A DNA stretch of 64,000 nt from Lycorma delicatula (GCF_047948215.1 NC_134456.1:78420515-78484514), one strand, 5' to 3'; shown: positions 24,060-37,453, numbered from the stretch's first letter. The notes: generated by a model from the sequence alone, not told the origin. A program made the numbers and translations.

Positions 24060-24265
24060 TAGTTTTATTAAAAAAGGAATAAATAAAACAGAAATAAATT
24101 CGATTGGTAAAATCGAATTTAATGATAAAAATCAAGGGTTACCCTTACAAAGTAATAAGTGCAATATTACATCACGGATTTTCGATTCGTAAAGGTCATT
24201 ATACTAGTTATATTAAAAAAGGAAAAATATGGTATGAAGTGAATGATATGACTATCAAGAAATAA
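24060..24265 (+). pseudogene. Ubiquitin-specific protease His-box fragment
   Basis: From 24152 to the TAA at 24263 the plus strand reads VISAILHHGFSIRKGHYTSY then IKKGKIWYEVNDMTIKK. This is the C-terminal catalytic block of peptidase family C19 (ubiquitin carboxyl-terminal hydrolases, USP). The GHY contains the catalytic His, and W-Y-x-x-N-D holds the third triad position. A preceding piece, INSIGKIEFNDKNQGLP, lies one frame away (about 24090-24150), so the copy is frameshifted. The block TATACTAGTTxTATTAAAAAAGGAA also occurs just upstream at 24056-24081, suggesting a local duplication. No Cys box was seen nearby. It is either a decayed gene or retrocopy, or cargo of an unidentified element. 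Confidence 0.7.
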
Positions 24266-26160
24266 AAATTGGCCATGAAATTCAATTTTTGGTTGTAGAA
24301 CGGCAATAAATTTTATTAATAAATCTATAAGATAACAATCAGTAATTCATAAAAGAATAATCTAACTAAATGGAGTGATATAAAAAAAAATTACAATGAA
24401 GTTGTAAACAGTACGGCAACAGGCTTGCAGATATCATTTCTTCCGCTCAAAAAACAAAAATTTCTATATTATAAATAAAATTGTTTTTAACAAAACGATA
24501 CTGATATCAAAAAAGGAAGACACTAAATTTCTATTATCAAAATATGTTATTAATTTAGAATCTTCTTTTTAAAAAAATACATGTTAAATATATGTAGTAG
24601 ACAATATATATACAATAATAGATAATAAACAATGTTAAGAGTTTCATATAATAAGAAAAAATTAAAATTTGTTACAAAACTCTTACCGGCCCGATTTCAT
24701 TTAAATAACGAATAATACACATAACATTTACAGGAATAATACAACTCTTATAATTATATATCATATATAACAGAATAATACATATCACATTTACAGAAAT
24801 AATACAATTCTTATTATTGTTCGTATATTATGTACTGAGGATAATACTGAAATTAAGAAATCTTCAAATCGTTATTCGGAGAGTTCATTGTTTCATTTAA
24901 AAAATTTTTGACATAAAATATCTTGAAGAAACCTACGGCCAAAGTACTAACTTTCAAAACAAAATAAAATAAATGAACCCTCGAAATCAGTTAATTGGAT
25001 CCAGTGTATATTAATAAAACTAAATATTTTAAAAACCAATTGAAAAACTGAATAAATGAACAAGTAACTGAATAATATCATAAATAAATATTTCTTACGA
25101 AACAACAGAGAGAGAGAGAGAGCAGAGTACCTGAAATAAAGACAAAAACATGACATTTGAGAAAAAATTATGAAGTATAATTTTTGAAAATTCCAGGAGA
25201 AAGAGTTAGTATCCTAAAAAAAAATCAGGCATTTTGATTTGGTAGTTTCAATTATATAAAATTTTTTAATGTTAACTTCAAGCTTTTGACTAAGATTGTC
25301 TAAAATGATGCTTCAGAATTTGTCTGTCAATTGTTAATTTATTTTATTATATGAACCCAAGTACAAATACTGTTTTTTTTCTGAATATTTACTGATAATG
25401 AATGTTTAACAATCTATGTAGATTTTAATAATTTAAAAGAATAATATTTTTGTATCGTTTTTTAATTTTTTCCAAACTATACCAGAAATCATTTAACATT
25501 GTCTTTTCTTTGAGTGTATAATCTTTGGATCACAAAAAATTACGTTTGAAGATAGCAAGTAAAAAATTTTTACAAGAGGTTATGTAGAGGTAATATTATG
25601 ATGAGAAGTTTATAATATAGTGATATATATATATAATATGATTTATATAAACATATATACTATACATTACATTTATATAACTATATATACATATACATTT
25701 AGATGTATATGTATAGTATAAGTGATAATATTTCTTGTGTTTAAACAAAAAAATTACGTTTGTAGACGTGTGTGAGGGACTGTATCCCACTCGTTTTGAA
25801 ATTCTCGGGTTGATTTCGATATCTCAAGTAGATTGTTATAATAATCTAAGTTTATCGAATCAATATTTCTATGGAAACAGCCGGTGATACGAAATGCTTT
25901 AAAATAACAAAATTATTTTTTTTTTTGTCGTGGTTAAGATAATAAACAAATATTTGCTGTTACAAAGAAAATCTTCTAAAATTTCAATGTGCTGTTTTCA
26001 GAAATTCAATTTTGGAAATAAGTTTAACTTATATCCCATAAGCTTTAAGTAGTTAAGTGAATATTTTTCCTTTTCCTTAAATTTTTTTTTCCGGGGTGTT
26101 TAATTTACATTAGGTTCCAGTTACTGAAACCACGAATAAATTAAAAAAAAAAAAAATATA
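24266..26160. other. AT-rich DNA, no gene seen
   Basis: Contains TA/TATACA-rich low-complexity sequence at 25620-25710 and a (GA)7 run at about 25107. No coding signal. Confidence 0.45.
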
Positions 26161-26261
26161 TATATATATAATTGACATGCAGAGAAGAGTTTCCATTGAA
26201 ATCCCTCGGAAGTACGGTATATTTGTACATATGTATGCATAAGTACAACCCATACTGTCTA

Positions 26262-26551
26262 ACCCATCGGGTTGGTTTAGTGGTAACGCGTCTTTACAAA
26301 TCAGCTGATTTCGAAGTCGAGAGTTTCAACGTTCAAGTCCTAGTAAAGGCAGTTACTTTTGTACGGATTTGAATACTAGATCGCGAATACCGGTGTTCTT
26401 TGATGGTTTAATTTAAATTAATCACACATCTCAGAAATGATCGACCTGAGACTGTACAAGACTACACTTCACTTCAATTTATACATATCATCCTCATTCA
26501 TCCTCTGCAGTAGTAACTGACGGTGATTCCCGAAGGCTAAACAGAAAAAAG
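26262..26551 (+). mobile_element. SINE family A, full-length copy
   Basis: The head ACCCATCGGGTTGGTTTAGTGG carries the A box and GTTCAAGTCCTAGTAAAGGC the B box. The body and GAAGGCTAAACAGAAAAAA tail are complete. A duplication of the target was not evident. Confidence 0.9.
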
Positions 26552-27039
26552 TATACATATCTACAGTACATAGATATATACTACACGTAAATAAGTACAT
26601 AGAAAGATGGTCCGTAAAAATCTAATCAAAGTCAAAAGGTCAGAACATACAAAGCAAAGAAAAAATCAAAAAATCTTCTTTTCAAATACATAAAGAATAA
26701 TTAATCAAACAAACAAAAAGTGAATCAAATCAAAGAACCAACTAAAGTAAGTGGCAAAACGAAATGAATTTTGACGATGCGCAACATTCTAGGGGAGCTG
26801 ATTCATCTCAAATCACAGAACTTACATAGATCTAATATACGCAGTCGCTTTACACGCCTAACATCGTCGCTGTTATCCAGGAAGTTAACCACGAGCCAGT
26901 TCACATGTTTGTTCAGTCTCATTTTGTACCTTCTACTGAATCGCCAATTGTACTAAATAAAGTTACGGCGCAAAAATTGCATATATCTCAATAGAACAAA
27001 AAAACGTACTAGAATTAAAAATAAGTTTGTAAAAACCAT

Positions 27040-28568
27040 TTTGTAAGTATGGAAGGAAAATTGTTCGGCAAATTTTTTAGATTTATATCAAGCCTTTGAC
27101 AATGTTTGGTTACCTGGTATTATTTACTAGTTAAAGCCAACCATTTTATTTAGTGTTATTTAGTTTCCTAAATGGATGTTTCTCACAAGTTAGGTATAAC
27201 CAGATATTTTCAAACTATATCGATACTCAGTCAGGGATTCCACAGTTTCAGTTTTGGGTCTGATTTTATATTTGATCTTCACTGTAAACCTTCCCAATCC
27301 GGACTACGTCATAGTTGCATTCCTTTTGTAAATGATATAGTAACTTTGGTGGCTAATGGAAACACGGGTCTAGCCTCGGGTAATGTGCAACCTGTATTAC
27401 ATTTTATCAACGTATAACTGTGTAAATGGAAGATAAAACAATCGTCGATCTTGCTAAGTCAGATCACATGAAATTTACGATGAGGAGAGGTGACTTTGAG
27501 TCACCTTGATAATACTTATATGCCTGATACGAACATTATACGGTACCCAGATTTGGATCTAGATCGCCGTTTATCCTGGAGAGATCATGTAAAATTTACT
27601 GGTTGCAAGGTGGGAAATCTCATTTATTTCCGTCACATAATTTATTGCTGTACAAGGTATTCCGGAAACCACTATGGAACTACGGTGTAAAATTATGATA
27701 AACAATTTGTAACAGCAATATTGAGGTCGCTCAATGATTCCAAAATAAAGTACTTAGGATCATAACAGAGGCGCCGTGGTTTGAAATAAACAGCAATTTA
27801 TCAACGACTAGATCTTTTGTCGATGACCATCTAAGGATCCCATATATTCGAGAGAAAATCAGAGGGTAAGAGCGGATTACATATCTAAACTAAATATACA
27901 CGTCAACCATCTAGCAGTGAATCTATTGGACAATAGTGGGCCTTTTTAGTCATCTTTTTAGATGACTAAAAAGGCTTCATGCGTTAGATCAGGATACCAA
28001 ATCGTGACTGCGATGACAACTATGGTATCAATTATTCTTGATAAATTAGTTTCTATATTATATTTATCTCTCAGATTTTTATGTTACATTTGGTTTAGGT
28101 TTTGGTTTACGTTTATGCGGTGATGAATAAGGTGAGAATCCAACTACTGTTTGAAATAATTTCACTTGAGTACATTGAGGAATATTTCTCGTGTTCAGCT
28201 GAACTATCTATTAGTATTGTTTGATTTATTGATCAGTTTGATGTTGGTTTTTAAGTTTGATTATATTTTCTCATTTATTCCTGTTATTTTTTATCTTACT
28301 TACCTCTCTTGTTATTCTTGATGAAATTTCATATTGCTTTTTAATTTTAGTAATTTATTATGTTTATTTGTTCTGTTATTTTTTATTGTGTCGGTAAAGT
28401 CTCGTTATGTGTTGTTCTTGAGATGTAAAGTATATTCTTGACGTTTGTATTCGACAACGAGTATCATTTGATAGTCTTCATTCATGTTGTAATATGTCAA
28501 TCGATTTATTTACGGTTTAAAATTGTGTAGAAAACTGATTGTAAATAAAGCACAATAAAAAAAAACAT
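27040..28568 (+). pseudogene. Jockey-like LINE, 5'-truncated and broken
   Basis: The plus strand reads LDLYQAFDNVWLPGIIY near 27078 (RT block with the first catalytic Asp), then QSGIPQ and FVNDIVTLVANGN near 27322. The latter stands where Jockey-clade enzymes have FADD, with Asn replacing the first Asp. Downstream come LCKWKIK, SDHMKFTMRRGE, DNTYMPDTNIIRYPDLDLDR with RLSWRDHVK following, and NLLDNSGP near 27920. The coding part ends near 28010 after LKRLHALDQ. A 3' UTR of about 550 bp ends with AATAAAGCACAATAAAAAAAAA at 28547-28568. Frameshifts, stops, the lost Asp and an internal snapback hairpin make it inactive. Confidence 0.85.
27940..27975. repeat. Perfect snapback hairpin, 16-bp arms, inside LINE ORF
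   Basis: 27940-27955 is the exact reverse complement of 27960-27975 with TTTT between. It lies between the NLLDNSGP and LKRLHALD coding blocks. Confidence 0.95.
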
Positions 28569-29248
28569 TTATTTAAAATAATTGTATTTATAATGAAAAC
28601 AGTATTTTTTAAATTGGATTTGATGTTTTTACTTAACTAAAGAATTTTTCTTTCAATTATTAGGAATCGAATTTTACATATATCAATTACAATTACATCA
28701 AAAACTTTATTTGCGCTTATATACTTGATTTAAATTTAAGAAAATATTTTTAACTTTAATTTTAGATTTATTTCGGCTGTCACCTGTTAACACGGTATTA
28801 CAGATATGTTATTAATATGTAAATATGTCATATAATTTTTAAATATTAATGCGTTGGCAGATGCTTGTTATAGAATCTAAATTATGTAGTACACAACTTT
28901 TAACGTTTTGATTCGGTGTATATATTTGTGAAAGAGTATTAATCTATGTCAAACTCGTGTTACGAGGGAATGAGTAAGAAGTTGTTCTACGTTGTTTTTT
29001 GAAATGAGAGATAAGTACCAGAGAAGCTATTTTAAAATTATAATGAAAAATAATTTCCATATGCTGATTTATAAATCAGTGTATGCATTTTAAAGCATTA
29101 GAACACACATATGGAAAAGATGTTGAAATCCAAGCAGATATTTGCTATTTCATTATATAATATTATCTTTATTTTACAATTGAAAGTGAAAAATAAAAGC
29201 CAGGATCGTATTTTAAATTTTAATGTTAGTTATATTTTGATAAATTAG
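28569..29248. other. AT-rich DNA, no feature seen
   Basis: Nothing recognised. Confidence 0.45.
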
Positions 29249-29569
29249 TATATTTTATTCTAACCCACCGGGTTGGTCTAGTGGTGAACGCGTCTTCCCA
29301 AATCAGCTTCTTTGGAAGTCGAGAGTTCTAGCGTTCAAATCCTAGTAAAGGCATTTCTTTTATAAGTATTTGAATATTAGATCGTGGATTACCGGTGTTA
29401 TTTGGTGGTTGGGTTTCAATTAACCACACATAACAGAGACTGTACAAGAAAACACTTCATTTATACTCATACATATCATTCTCATTCATCCTTTGAAATA
29501 ATACCTGACCGGTAATTCCCGGAGAATAAACAGGAAAAAGAAAGAAAGAAAGAAACTATATATTTTATT
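29249..29569 (+). mobile_element. Full-length SINE family A with 11-bp TSD
   Basis: Head ACCCACCGGGTTGGTCTAGTGG, B box GCGTTCAAATCCTAG, full body and tail AAACAGGAAAAAGAAAGAAAG. The direct repeat TATATTTTATT occurs at 29249-29259 and 29559-29569. The head agrees with my reading of the family consensus better than the other copies. Confidence 0.92.
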
Positions 29570-30277
29570 TTGAGATATAAACACCGACTTTTGAATTTTT
29601 CTTCTTCCTTATAATTGGATATCTGGTCAGAAATTAATTAACCTCCTATGTCAGAAAGAGCAACGTAAGAAATCTTTGTACAATATTTTAAACGCGTAAA
29701 ACTATTGGAGAGATAAAAAAAGGAAAGTTTCTTTAATCTTGTAAAAAAATATTTAAAAATTATTTGCCGTGCAGACTAACAAAAAATATTTTTTTAATGC
29801 CCCTCTAACCATTCTCTAAAGCCGTACCATTATTCCTCTTAAATTTTATATATGGATTTCAAATGTATTCACAAAATAAATTTTAAGAAACCTGTAAAAA
29901 GCATGCCTGTAAAAAATGATTATATATTTTGTCGCTAACTCCTCTAAATAAGAAAATAAAATATTCTCTAATTTAAATTAAGGGATTATGTTTAAATTAA
30001 AGAATATGATTTTAGATTTATTTATTTAATTCAGTTAATCGTAAAACAAGTTATTTTTTTTCGTAACTGTTTTGTCAACAATAATAATTAAATTTTCATT
30101 AAAAATAATACAAATCTTATCTCAGAGCAGCTCATATATTAGTCATCAATATCTTGTAAAAGTGAATAATTACAAAAAAAAAGATAAGAAGAAACGTAGT
30201 GTTTTAGGAAAATAAGGTTTCATACTAATAAAAGTAAAATTATTGAGTAAAAAGAAGATAAAATTATAATTTACACA

Positions 30278-31657
30278 GTGCGTTCGGAAAGTCGCTGTGT
30301 AGTGTGTTTTAAAATTCTGTAGCCCATTCTGTTCTTTCGGCGTTAGGTTCGTTGCCCTATGGGTTCATTGGGCGTTACTCAGTAATAAACCAAGACGTCG
30401 GTTCAACAACTGACGTCATGGTTCAATCACAAACGGTTGTGATTGAAGGTGGATCCTGTTGTTTCGTTTATCCGAATCAATGTTACGAGAAACGTAATGA
30501 TTCTTTCGATAATGGAACGCATTTTTCTCATTGAACATGTCTTTCGTGAAGGAGACGTACTTTTGTTCCTGACGGTAATGTAGTTCAGACTCTTATCGAA
30601 AAATTTCGGGGAACACCTTTTGATGAAGACGGTGGTCTAAGTGGAAGACCACCTAAACAAAACGAACAGAAGTAACTTGTAATTTCGGGTGCTATGGCCA
30701 GATGTCATGGCACCTAATGCGTAATTGCAAAAGTCAATGCGTAAGTTAGCACAGCAGCAAGATATCGAACTTGTACCGTTTATAAAACTTTAAGCAAAGA
30801 ATTTAACTTTCTCTTACAAAGTAAGGCGAGTTCAAGAACTAAAAACTACATATCACGCCAAAATATTACATTTTTGTCAGTGGTTTAAACATTTTACTGA
30901 TCAAAATTCCGTAGTTATCCTCGTCATTACGGTTTTTACAGATGAAGCGTAGATTTATCTGAGAGGGCATACTAATTCACAAAACACTAGACTGTGGTCG
31001 ACAGCTAACTCCAATGAATTACACGAACAATCTTTACAAGAGGCGAACGAAAATTGGAGTCAGTATCGGTATGAGTAGAACCCACATTGTGGGTCAGATC
31101 TTTTATGAAAGTACAGTTAATAGAAATCGTTTTGTGTTGCTTTAAGAAAATTTATTAGTCAGTTAACAGAAATTGAAATTGTTAAGGTTGGTTCCAGCAG
31201 ATAACCCAACAGCGCTCGTAAAAAATTCACTTTTTGAAAAGTGAATATAAAATCTGGGCCAGTGACTTTTTTACGAAATGTCTTTGGTGAACAAATCATT
31301 TTGATGAATTTATGGCCTGTACGATCGCCCGATCTGACTCCTCCAGGTTATATTTTATGGGGGACTGCGAAACAAGCCGTGTATCGCAAGAGACCATCAA
31401 CGATTGACGAACTAAAAACCGCAATAACGGACTATGTACGAGACATTCAATATATCAGCTGGGTAAAGTGTGTGAAAACAAATTGGAATGTGTTTAGTGT
31501 TGTACTGATGTTCAAGGAGGTTATTTTTATCACCTTGTATAAACTATTCCAGTTATTTAATATCCGTTTCTGTAAAGTAATGAAATAAAAATACAAAGTA
31601 ATAATTAAGAAAGTTACGTCATTATACTTCCAGTGCATAGCAACTTTCTGAACGTAC
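30278..31657 (+). mobile_element. mariner-like DNA transposon, copy 1
   Basis: The left TIR starts GTGCGTTCGGAAAGTCGCTG and the right end is GCAACTTTCTGAACGTAC, imperfect inverse of it. Size is about 1.38 kb. The flanking TA expected for Tc1/mariner is degraded to CA on the left and TT on the right. Inside is a broken transposase in the plus orientation. The layout and much of the sequence match 37826-39163. Confidence 0.9.
30495..31587 (+). pseudogene. mariner-type transposase, broken (copy 1)
   Basis: A cut-and-paste DDE transposase. Recognisable blocks in order are a SGRPPKQNEQ linker after the N-terminal helix-turn-helix, VFTDEA (first catalytic Asp) near 30935, a TRLWST strand, HIVGQIFYESTVN, and the C-terminal piece FLRNVFGEQIILMNLWPV with RSPDLTPPGYILWGTAK after it (about 31265-31380). 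The last motif normally ends in an Asp (SPDLTPPDY), which is Gly here. Many frameshifts and stops are present; the longest clean piece is the 115-codon C-terminus at 31241-31588. It is inactive. Confidence 0.85.
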
Positions 31658-32574
31658 TTTATATAGTTGAAAATATTGTTTTTTTAATTTTTTTTAATGT
31701 ACTTATAAAATTCTCTTATGAACCAGGTACCACTGGATCGATATGAACAGTATTTTTATTGCTGCATAGTGTGTTTCTATTTTAACAGAGTTATTTTTCA
31801 TTCTCAACAAGCCACTCCCCATAGGAATTAGCTATATAGGTTCCGCATATTTAATTCAGAAAATAAATGTTATTTTGGTATTTAATTTATCAATAACGAT
31901 CAAATATAATACAAATTATATTTTATAGAAAACGTAAATGTTTTAAAAATGTAAGAAGCTAGTTCTGCGTATTAACTGCAAACATAAAAAAAAATTTTGC
32001 ATTTGAGTTTCTAAGTTAGGTATTAATTTCTTTTATCTTTGTTTGATACCAATATAAAGCAAAAATATCATTACCTAATTTTATCAAAATTTTACACGTT
32101 AGATCAAAATGTGTTTTTTTTTTTTAATTTTCATCCGTTTTGTATGAAATTACACTTCAACATCAAAAATTGTTTTAAAAAATTTACAAAATAACATATT
32201 TTTACCAGATTTATCAGTGTAAAATTGTATCTACTTATCAACTCATCACTTTATAAGGTATTCATACATTTTTTGGTAATTTTTTAATTATTTTGAGTAT
32301 GTGTTTTATCAAAAATTTTCAAGTAGTACATTTTGCAATTGCTTTCAAAATGTTTTTTTTTTCTATTTGCTCTGGCGGATTCTTCTCATAAAATGAAAAA
32401 AAAAATTGTTATTATGATTTACTACGTGTGAAATATTTTTTTAAAACATTTAAATGACAAAAATGAAATTAAATAAAATTTAAAACAGTACTTGAACAAT
32501 CCTTTTTCTATTTATTAATTATTTTTTTTATTTAAAATATTGTCTTTTGGTTTCTTTTTTGATACTAATAATTT
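31658..32574. other. AT-rich DNA, no feature seen
   Basis: Nothing recognised. Confidence 0.45.
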
Positions 32575-33368
32575 TTTTTTTGGTGGCGTGGTGGGAGGTG
32601 AAACTGCATTTATGCACGGAGTATCAGGCTCCCACTGATGGTATTATTCATTCACCATCAGCACACTACCGACAAAAACCATTCCCCTTTTTACCAGAAC
32701 GCGACCCTGAACCGTTTAAGACATTATTTCAGGGCAAGCCCTCCTACCCTAGCCTGAGAAGGCCGCTACTTAATTTTCACGACTATCCAGGTCACCCTTC
32801 TTGGCTGTCGATGAATCGGACCACACTCTCCCACCTGTTCAGTTCGTGGAGCATCATCACAACCACGTTGTGGGGACTCAGTTCTCCGAGATCCATCTTT
32901 AATGTCCCTCGATCTGCCGCCCACCGAGCACATTTGGAAAAGGTGCGCTCGACGTCATCCCCTATACCGGAGCAATAGAGGCTGTCGGGGGGACGGCGCT
33001 TTTCCTATGACGTGGATATAAGCGCGGAAGTACCCGTGACCTATTAAAAACTAGGTCATGCAGTACTCCACTTTCCTATGCCACCGCTCTGTCCACAGTC
33101 CCGCCAGAGGGATAAGACTTTTGATCCATGACATCTAGGATAAGCCTTGAGATCCAGAGGACCATCTCGTCCTTTGGCTTCGTGGTCTCAGGTCTCTTTG
33201 CATGCGATAAACGTGCGAAGCCATTCTTCCTTGGCGATGGTGTCCCGGTCTTCATCTGCCCATCGCCTCCAAAAGGCTGCATGGCTCTCCGTTGCCAAAA
33301 AAGCAGTGGTATGATGTCGGCGACCACCAGTACGCAGCCTCGGAAACCGTCCGATACGCGGAAGTGTA
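32575..33368 (-). pseudogene. R1-like LINE 3' end
   Basis: GC-rich compared with its flanks. The minus strand gives FLIGHGYFRAYIHVIGKAPS (about 32995-33055), then after a frameshift LYCSGIGDDVERTFSKCARW AADR (about 32910-32970), then VVVMMLHELNRWESVVRFID. This is the C-terminal Cys/His domain and tail of R1/TRAS-group LINE proteins, where a tGHG-FraYLhr motif is followed by C-x-x-C, an H and a further C. Here the H of the usual EHT is Arg. A 3' UTR follows to a short poly(A), seen as T's at 32571-32580. The 5' end is cut at about 33368, and no RT remains. Confidence 0.8.
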
Positions 33369-35898
33369 TATAATAATAATAACAATATATGTAACATAAT
33401 CTAAAAATAATTATACATACACTGATTTTGTACTTGAAATCTAATTAAAGTGAATTTAATATGCACTTAATTTTTGAAGTTATCACGCTTAATTTATAAA
33501 TCAAATATAACTCTGGTAATCTATTCCCTAGAAATAAATTAATAAACAATAAACTTACGCTTAATTATCTTCTCATTTATTGGAGTTTGAATAGAAATTT
33601 CATTATTGGTTAAAGCGAAATGCAACAACATAATTAAATCAATTACAATGGTTTTGTTTTCATAACTTTTTGATTAGAATCGTCGAACTATAATCAGATG
33701 CAATGAATTTTAAATATAATCAAGTTGATTAAACACATCGCCTCATGTAATACTGTTAATTATTATTTAATTATAAAAGTTTAATAATAACTTTTAAACT
33801 TCAGTATAAATTTCATTACATAATTAATTTTAGTGGTTGAATTACTTAAAAAAAAAGTTTATTGATATCAAATTTCTAATTTTACTGCTTTGAGACAAAA
33901 TAATTTATTAGATCGAGCACAGAGCATATTATTGCACTGTAACATTTTATCTGTTACATATAATAGTACCTTGAAAAAGTGTACAGCATTGAAATTTTTC
34001 ATACTTATTTAAAATTCATTTATGTACGAAATCATATAAAAAAGATAAATAAATCACTCTTTTTTCCGTTTCCCAACAACCCGTTGATTCTTAATACTGA
34101 TTGGCTCTTTAGTATTATCTCACATTACGCCATATTAATGATCAATAATTTATTGGAATTCTATTGGTTGTTTGGATTTTATTATACCCTATCAATTTTT
34201 TTTTTAAATTCTGTTGTGTAGAAATACAGTATTTTTTTTTTCAAATTTGTTAAGGTATACTGATTCTGTGTAAGTAGTAGCCGTGTTTGAATAATTTCCA
34301 TTGAAAAATAAATTTTTACGTTTTTCACCAAAATAAATATATTTTAAATTATATTATTCAATATAATTTTAAACAAGAAATTCGTTAGCTGTTTTAAAAT
34401 CATACAGATTAAACATTATAATATAATATGAAGAAAACTACGACTACTTGAAAGTAAGTCACTTATTATCGTCTTCGTAAGCTAGGTTGGCTTTTTCGTT
34501 TAAACTCATTTAACGCCGGAAAAAGAACAATAATTTATTAAAATTCTACTTTTAATAAAATAATTTTATTAAAATGGTTAAATTTTATCACCTTTTTTTT
34601 AGTTAAAAAAAAGGTGGGCTCATGACCCGCCGTATGGCGCCAATAAGCCATACGTATGGCGTATTGTTATACGGTTTATTACACGTGGTTTTGTTAAATA
34701 TTTTTGCCAATTGTAACTAAATAATGTTCATAAATCAACTTACTAACAGCAACAAAAACTTTTACAACGTAAAGCTTCAAATTTCGAACATTTTTAGCTG
34801 TTTCGTAAGGTGTGATTTTTTAGCACAGTTATAACTAAGATGCAACGAATTGCATCGATAGCCGCGTGGTAAAATTTTGTGTATTATGATATGATGATTT
34901 CTTTTTTTTCGTTAAAACAATTTAAATTGCTTCTTATTTTACGAAAAATAAATTTTTACGTTTTCTACCAAAAACGGAATTAACAAAAAAAGTTCTAAAA
35001 TTATAAAATAAAACTAATTTAAGAAAAAAACTGCTGTTGAAATAAAAACATTTTTTAATTCATTGTATATCTTTTCCAGTTTTGCAAGTACGCTAAATTA
35101 AACAGAACTTAACTTAAATTGTTCGTATTTAATTTAAAAAAAGTAGAAATATAATGAAATTATAGTAATCGAAAATCGTTTTTATGGCAAAGTTATTTCG
35201 AAACGTGTTTTATTATTATTTCTAGTTTTATCTAGATTCTGTTTATCTAGTTTTTCAATTTTATTAATTTATTTACATTTTTATTTAAACTTTCTACAGG
35301 CCTACAAAAACCAATTTAAAAACCTGTTCTCAAAAAGTATGATGCCGAGAAACCGAAATCTTAATTAAAAAAAAAATAAGGACTTATGTGAAACAACGTA
35401 AAAGATCCCTACCTTATATCATACCTGTCTTAAATGTGATATATGTTTATTATTATATTTATATTGCATCTTAATAAAAATAAAAGTAAATGACGTAAAT
35501 TTATTCCTATGAAAACGGAGGCAGACTCTCTAGAATGCAGGAACTCGTATTTATTTAACTTTTCCAAATAATTTTCTTAATTCAAAACTTAAACAGCACA
35601 GTGAATTCTAATTTTATGATGCGCTATAATAATTCATTACTGCAATGCGATGACAACCAATATTGAAAAATACGTTTACGTAGTTCTTTTAGATAATGTA
35701 ATTATCTTTTTTTTAATTTATGTGTTACTTTATGTTTAAAATCTTGCAGTTGGACTAATAGAGGAATATCCTTAAAAAAACACTGAAATAAATCCTTTTG
35801 GTTAATTTAAACAACAATTTTTGTATTAAAATTTTTGTTTAATAAATTTTAAACTTCACTTTAAAAGTGAAGTTTTTTTAGATTTTATTAAATTTTCT
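33369..35898. other. AT-rich DNA, no gene seen
   Basis: Holds a short GC-richer patch at 34610-34680 with repeated CCGTATGGCG/CATACGTATGGCG words, and a 12-bp-arm hairpin at 35851-35875. No coding signal. Confidence 0.45.
35851..35875. repeat. Short perfect hairpin, 12-bp arms
   Basis: AAACTTCACTTT and its exact reverse complement are separated by one A. Confidence 0.9.
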
Positions 35899-35899
35899 A

Positions 35900-36546
35900 T
35901 TACTTTCTTCTACGAAGTAAAGGAAGTATTGTAATCGCGAAAAATTTCGGTTTTCAGATTTCAACGGAAATATTCATTTTGACAATCACTAAATGTATTT
36001 TCACTAGTTTCGGTGTGACATGCATAACTAAAAAAACGATTAGCCGTAGGATGTTAAAACTTTGGATTTAGGACTGTTGTAACCCCAAGCTCTGCACCCC
36101 CCCTTCTGATTGCAATCGACTAAAACAAAAGTGTCCAAAAAAGCCCAAATCCCAAATAATTTGGATACTGCAGTAATAAGCCCCCATTGAAAGCGTTTCA
36201 ACGATATATCATAAGTGGTGCTTAGTTTCATTGGCTCCAGAGTTATAGTCAAATGAAATTTTAATTAATGAAGTATTTGGATCTTAGCTGAAGGCACATC
36301 GATTCGAATCAAACATCTTTTTTAACATTTTTTTTAAATTTAAAATCTAGATTTATTAATAATTTTTAATCTCTGTAAGAAAAAAAGTTTTACAATAGAT
36401 AATAATTCAATAACAAATAAAAAAAAAAATATGGGAAATTATTAATGAAATAAAATTTTACGTACCTTTCACTAGAAAAAAAAAAATGTGTATATGTAAT
36501 TTTTTTAGGCGTACAAGGAAGTCACGTGTGTCCACATCAGATTTTT
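35900..36546. repeat. Candidate dispersed repeat E
   Basis: Less AT-rich than its flanks. It starts with CTTTCTTCTACGAAGTAAAG and ends near GTACAAGGAAGTCACGTGTG. I recall similar sequences as insect repeats, but no second copy is in this window and no TIR, tail or coding sequence is visible. Boundaries are guesses. Confidence 0.35.
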
Positions 36547-37453
36547 TTTTGATTTTGGTTAACAAGAAAAAATACATCTGAATTTGACATTTTATAATTT
36601 TGTAAAATCATAATTTAATACCAAATTAAAATCTATTATAAATACATTACTTTATTCATACCGTGAAAACGTTAAGATATTTGTTTGATTTTTCTCAGAT
36701 AACTGAAACTTGGATAAAATAATTTTAAATTAAATGAACATATGATAAAAGAGATCTTTTCTCATTACGACCGTTAAATTTCACATAATTTTTATGGTTT
36801 CAATGATATTAGATATTGATAAAAAATTATTTATATGATATTGGTAAATAAATTGATAATTTTATCCTCAGAAATTATATTAGAACAATTTTTTTCATTA
36901 AAATAAAAATTATATCCAATTTTTTAATGATTAAATAGAGAAATGAATTTAATGAAGAAGAAACTCATTTGAACAGTTATTTATTCAGCATCTGCCCGCA
37001 AAGACATATACTCGGTATACTTTATATAGAGAGAGGTTTGATGTTGCTCTATGTCATTCAAGTACTATGCAAATATTATACAAGGAATAATCATTTTATA
37101 AATTTTTTCTGAATAGAGTACCCTCTGTAAATGCTTAGTAAAATATTAAATCCTGTAAATACTCGGTAAACATATCGAAAAGCACGAGCTACATCTGCTA
37201 AACTGTTACATCTACTGCGCTAGTTAAATCTGCTAATATTCCTTCAGTTGATATTTTTATAAAAAATAATGTATTTCAAATAAATAATAAATAGATTGCA
37301 AAACCGTTTGAAAATCCTTCTTATTAATTTTAAAAAAAAATAATAATAAATAAAAAATATATATTAAAATATATTATATAAATTTATAAAATAATATATT
37401 AAAATTAAAAAAAAAAAAAATTGTTAAACAATACTCTTCAGTTAATTATTTTT
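36547..37453. other. AT-rich DNA, no feature seen
   Basis: Nothing recognised. Confidence 0.45.

Noticed and set aside
32547..32978. 143-codon open frame on the plus strand
   Set aside because: Antisense to the R1-like LINE 3' end.
35851..35880. Hairpin followed by T's resembling an intrinsic bacterial terminator
   Set aside because: The DNA is eukaryotic, has no adjacent gene, and such patterns are common in AT-rich sequence.
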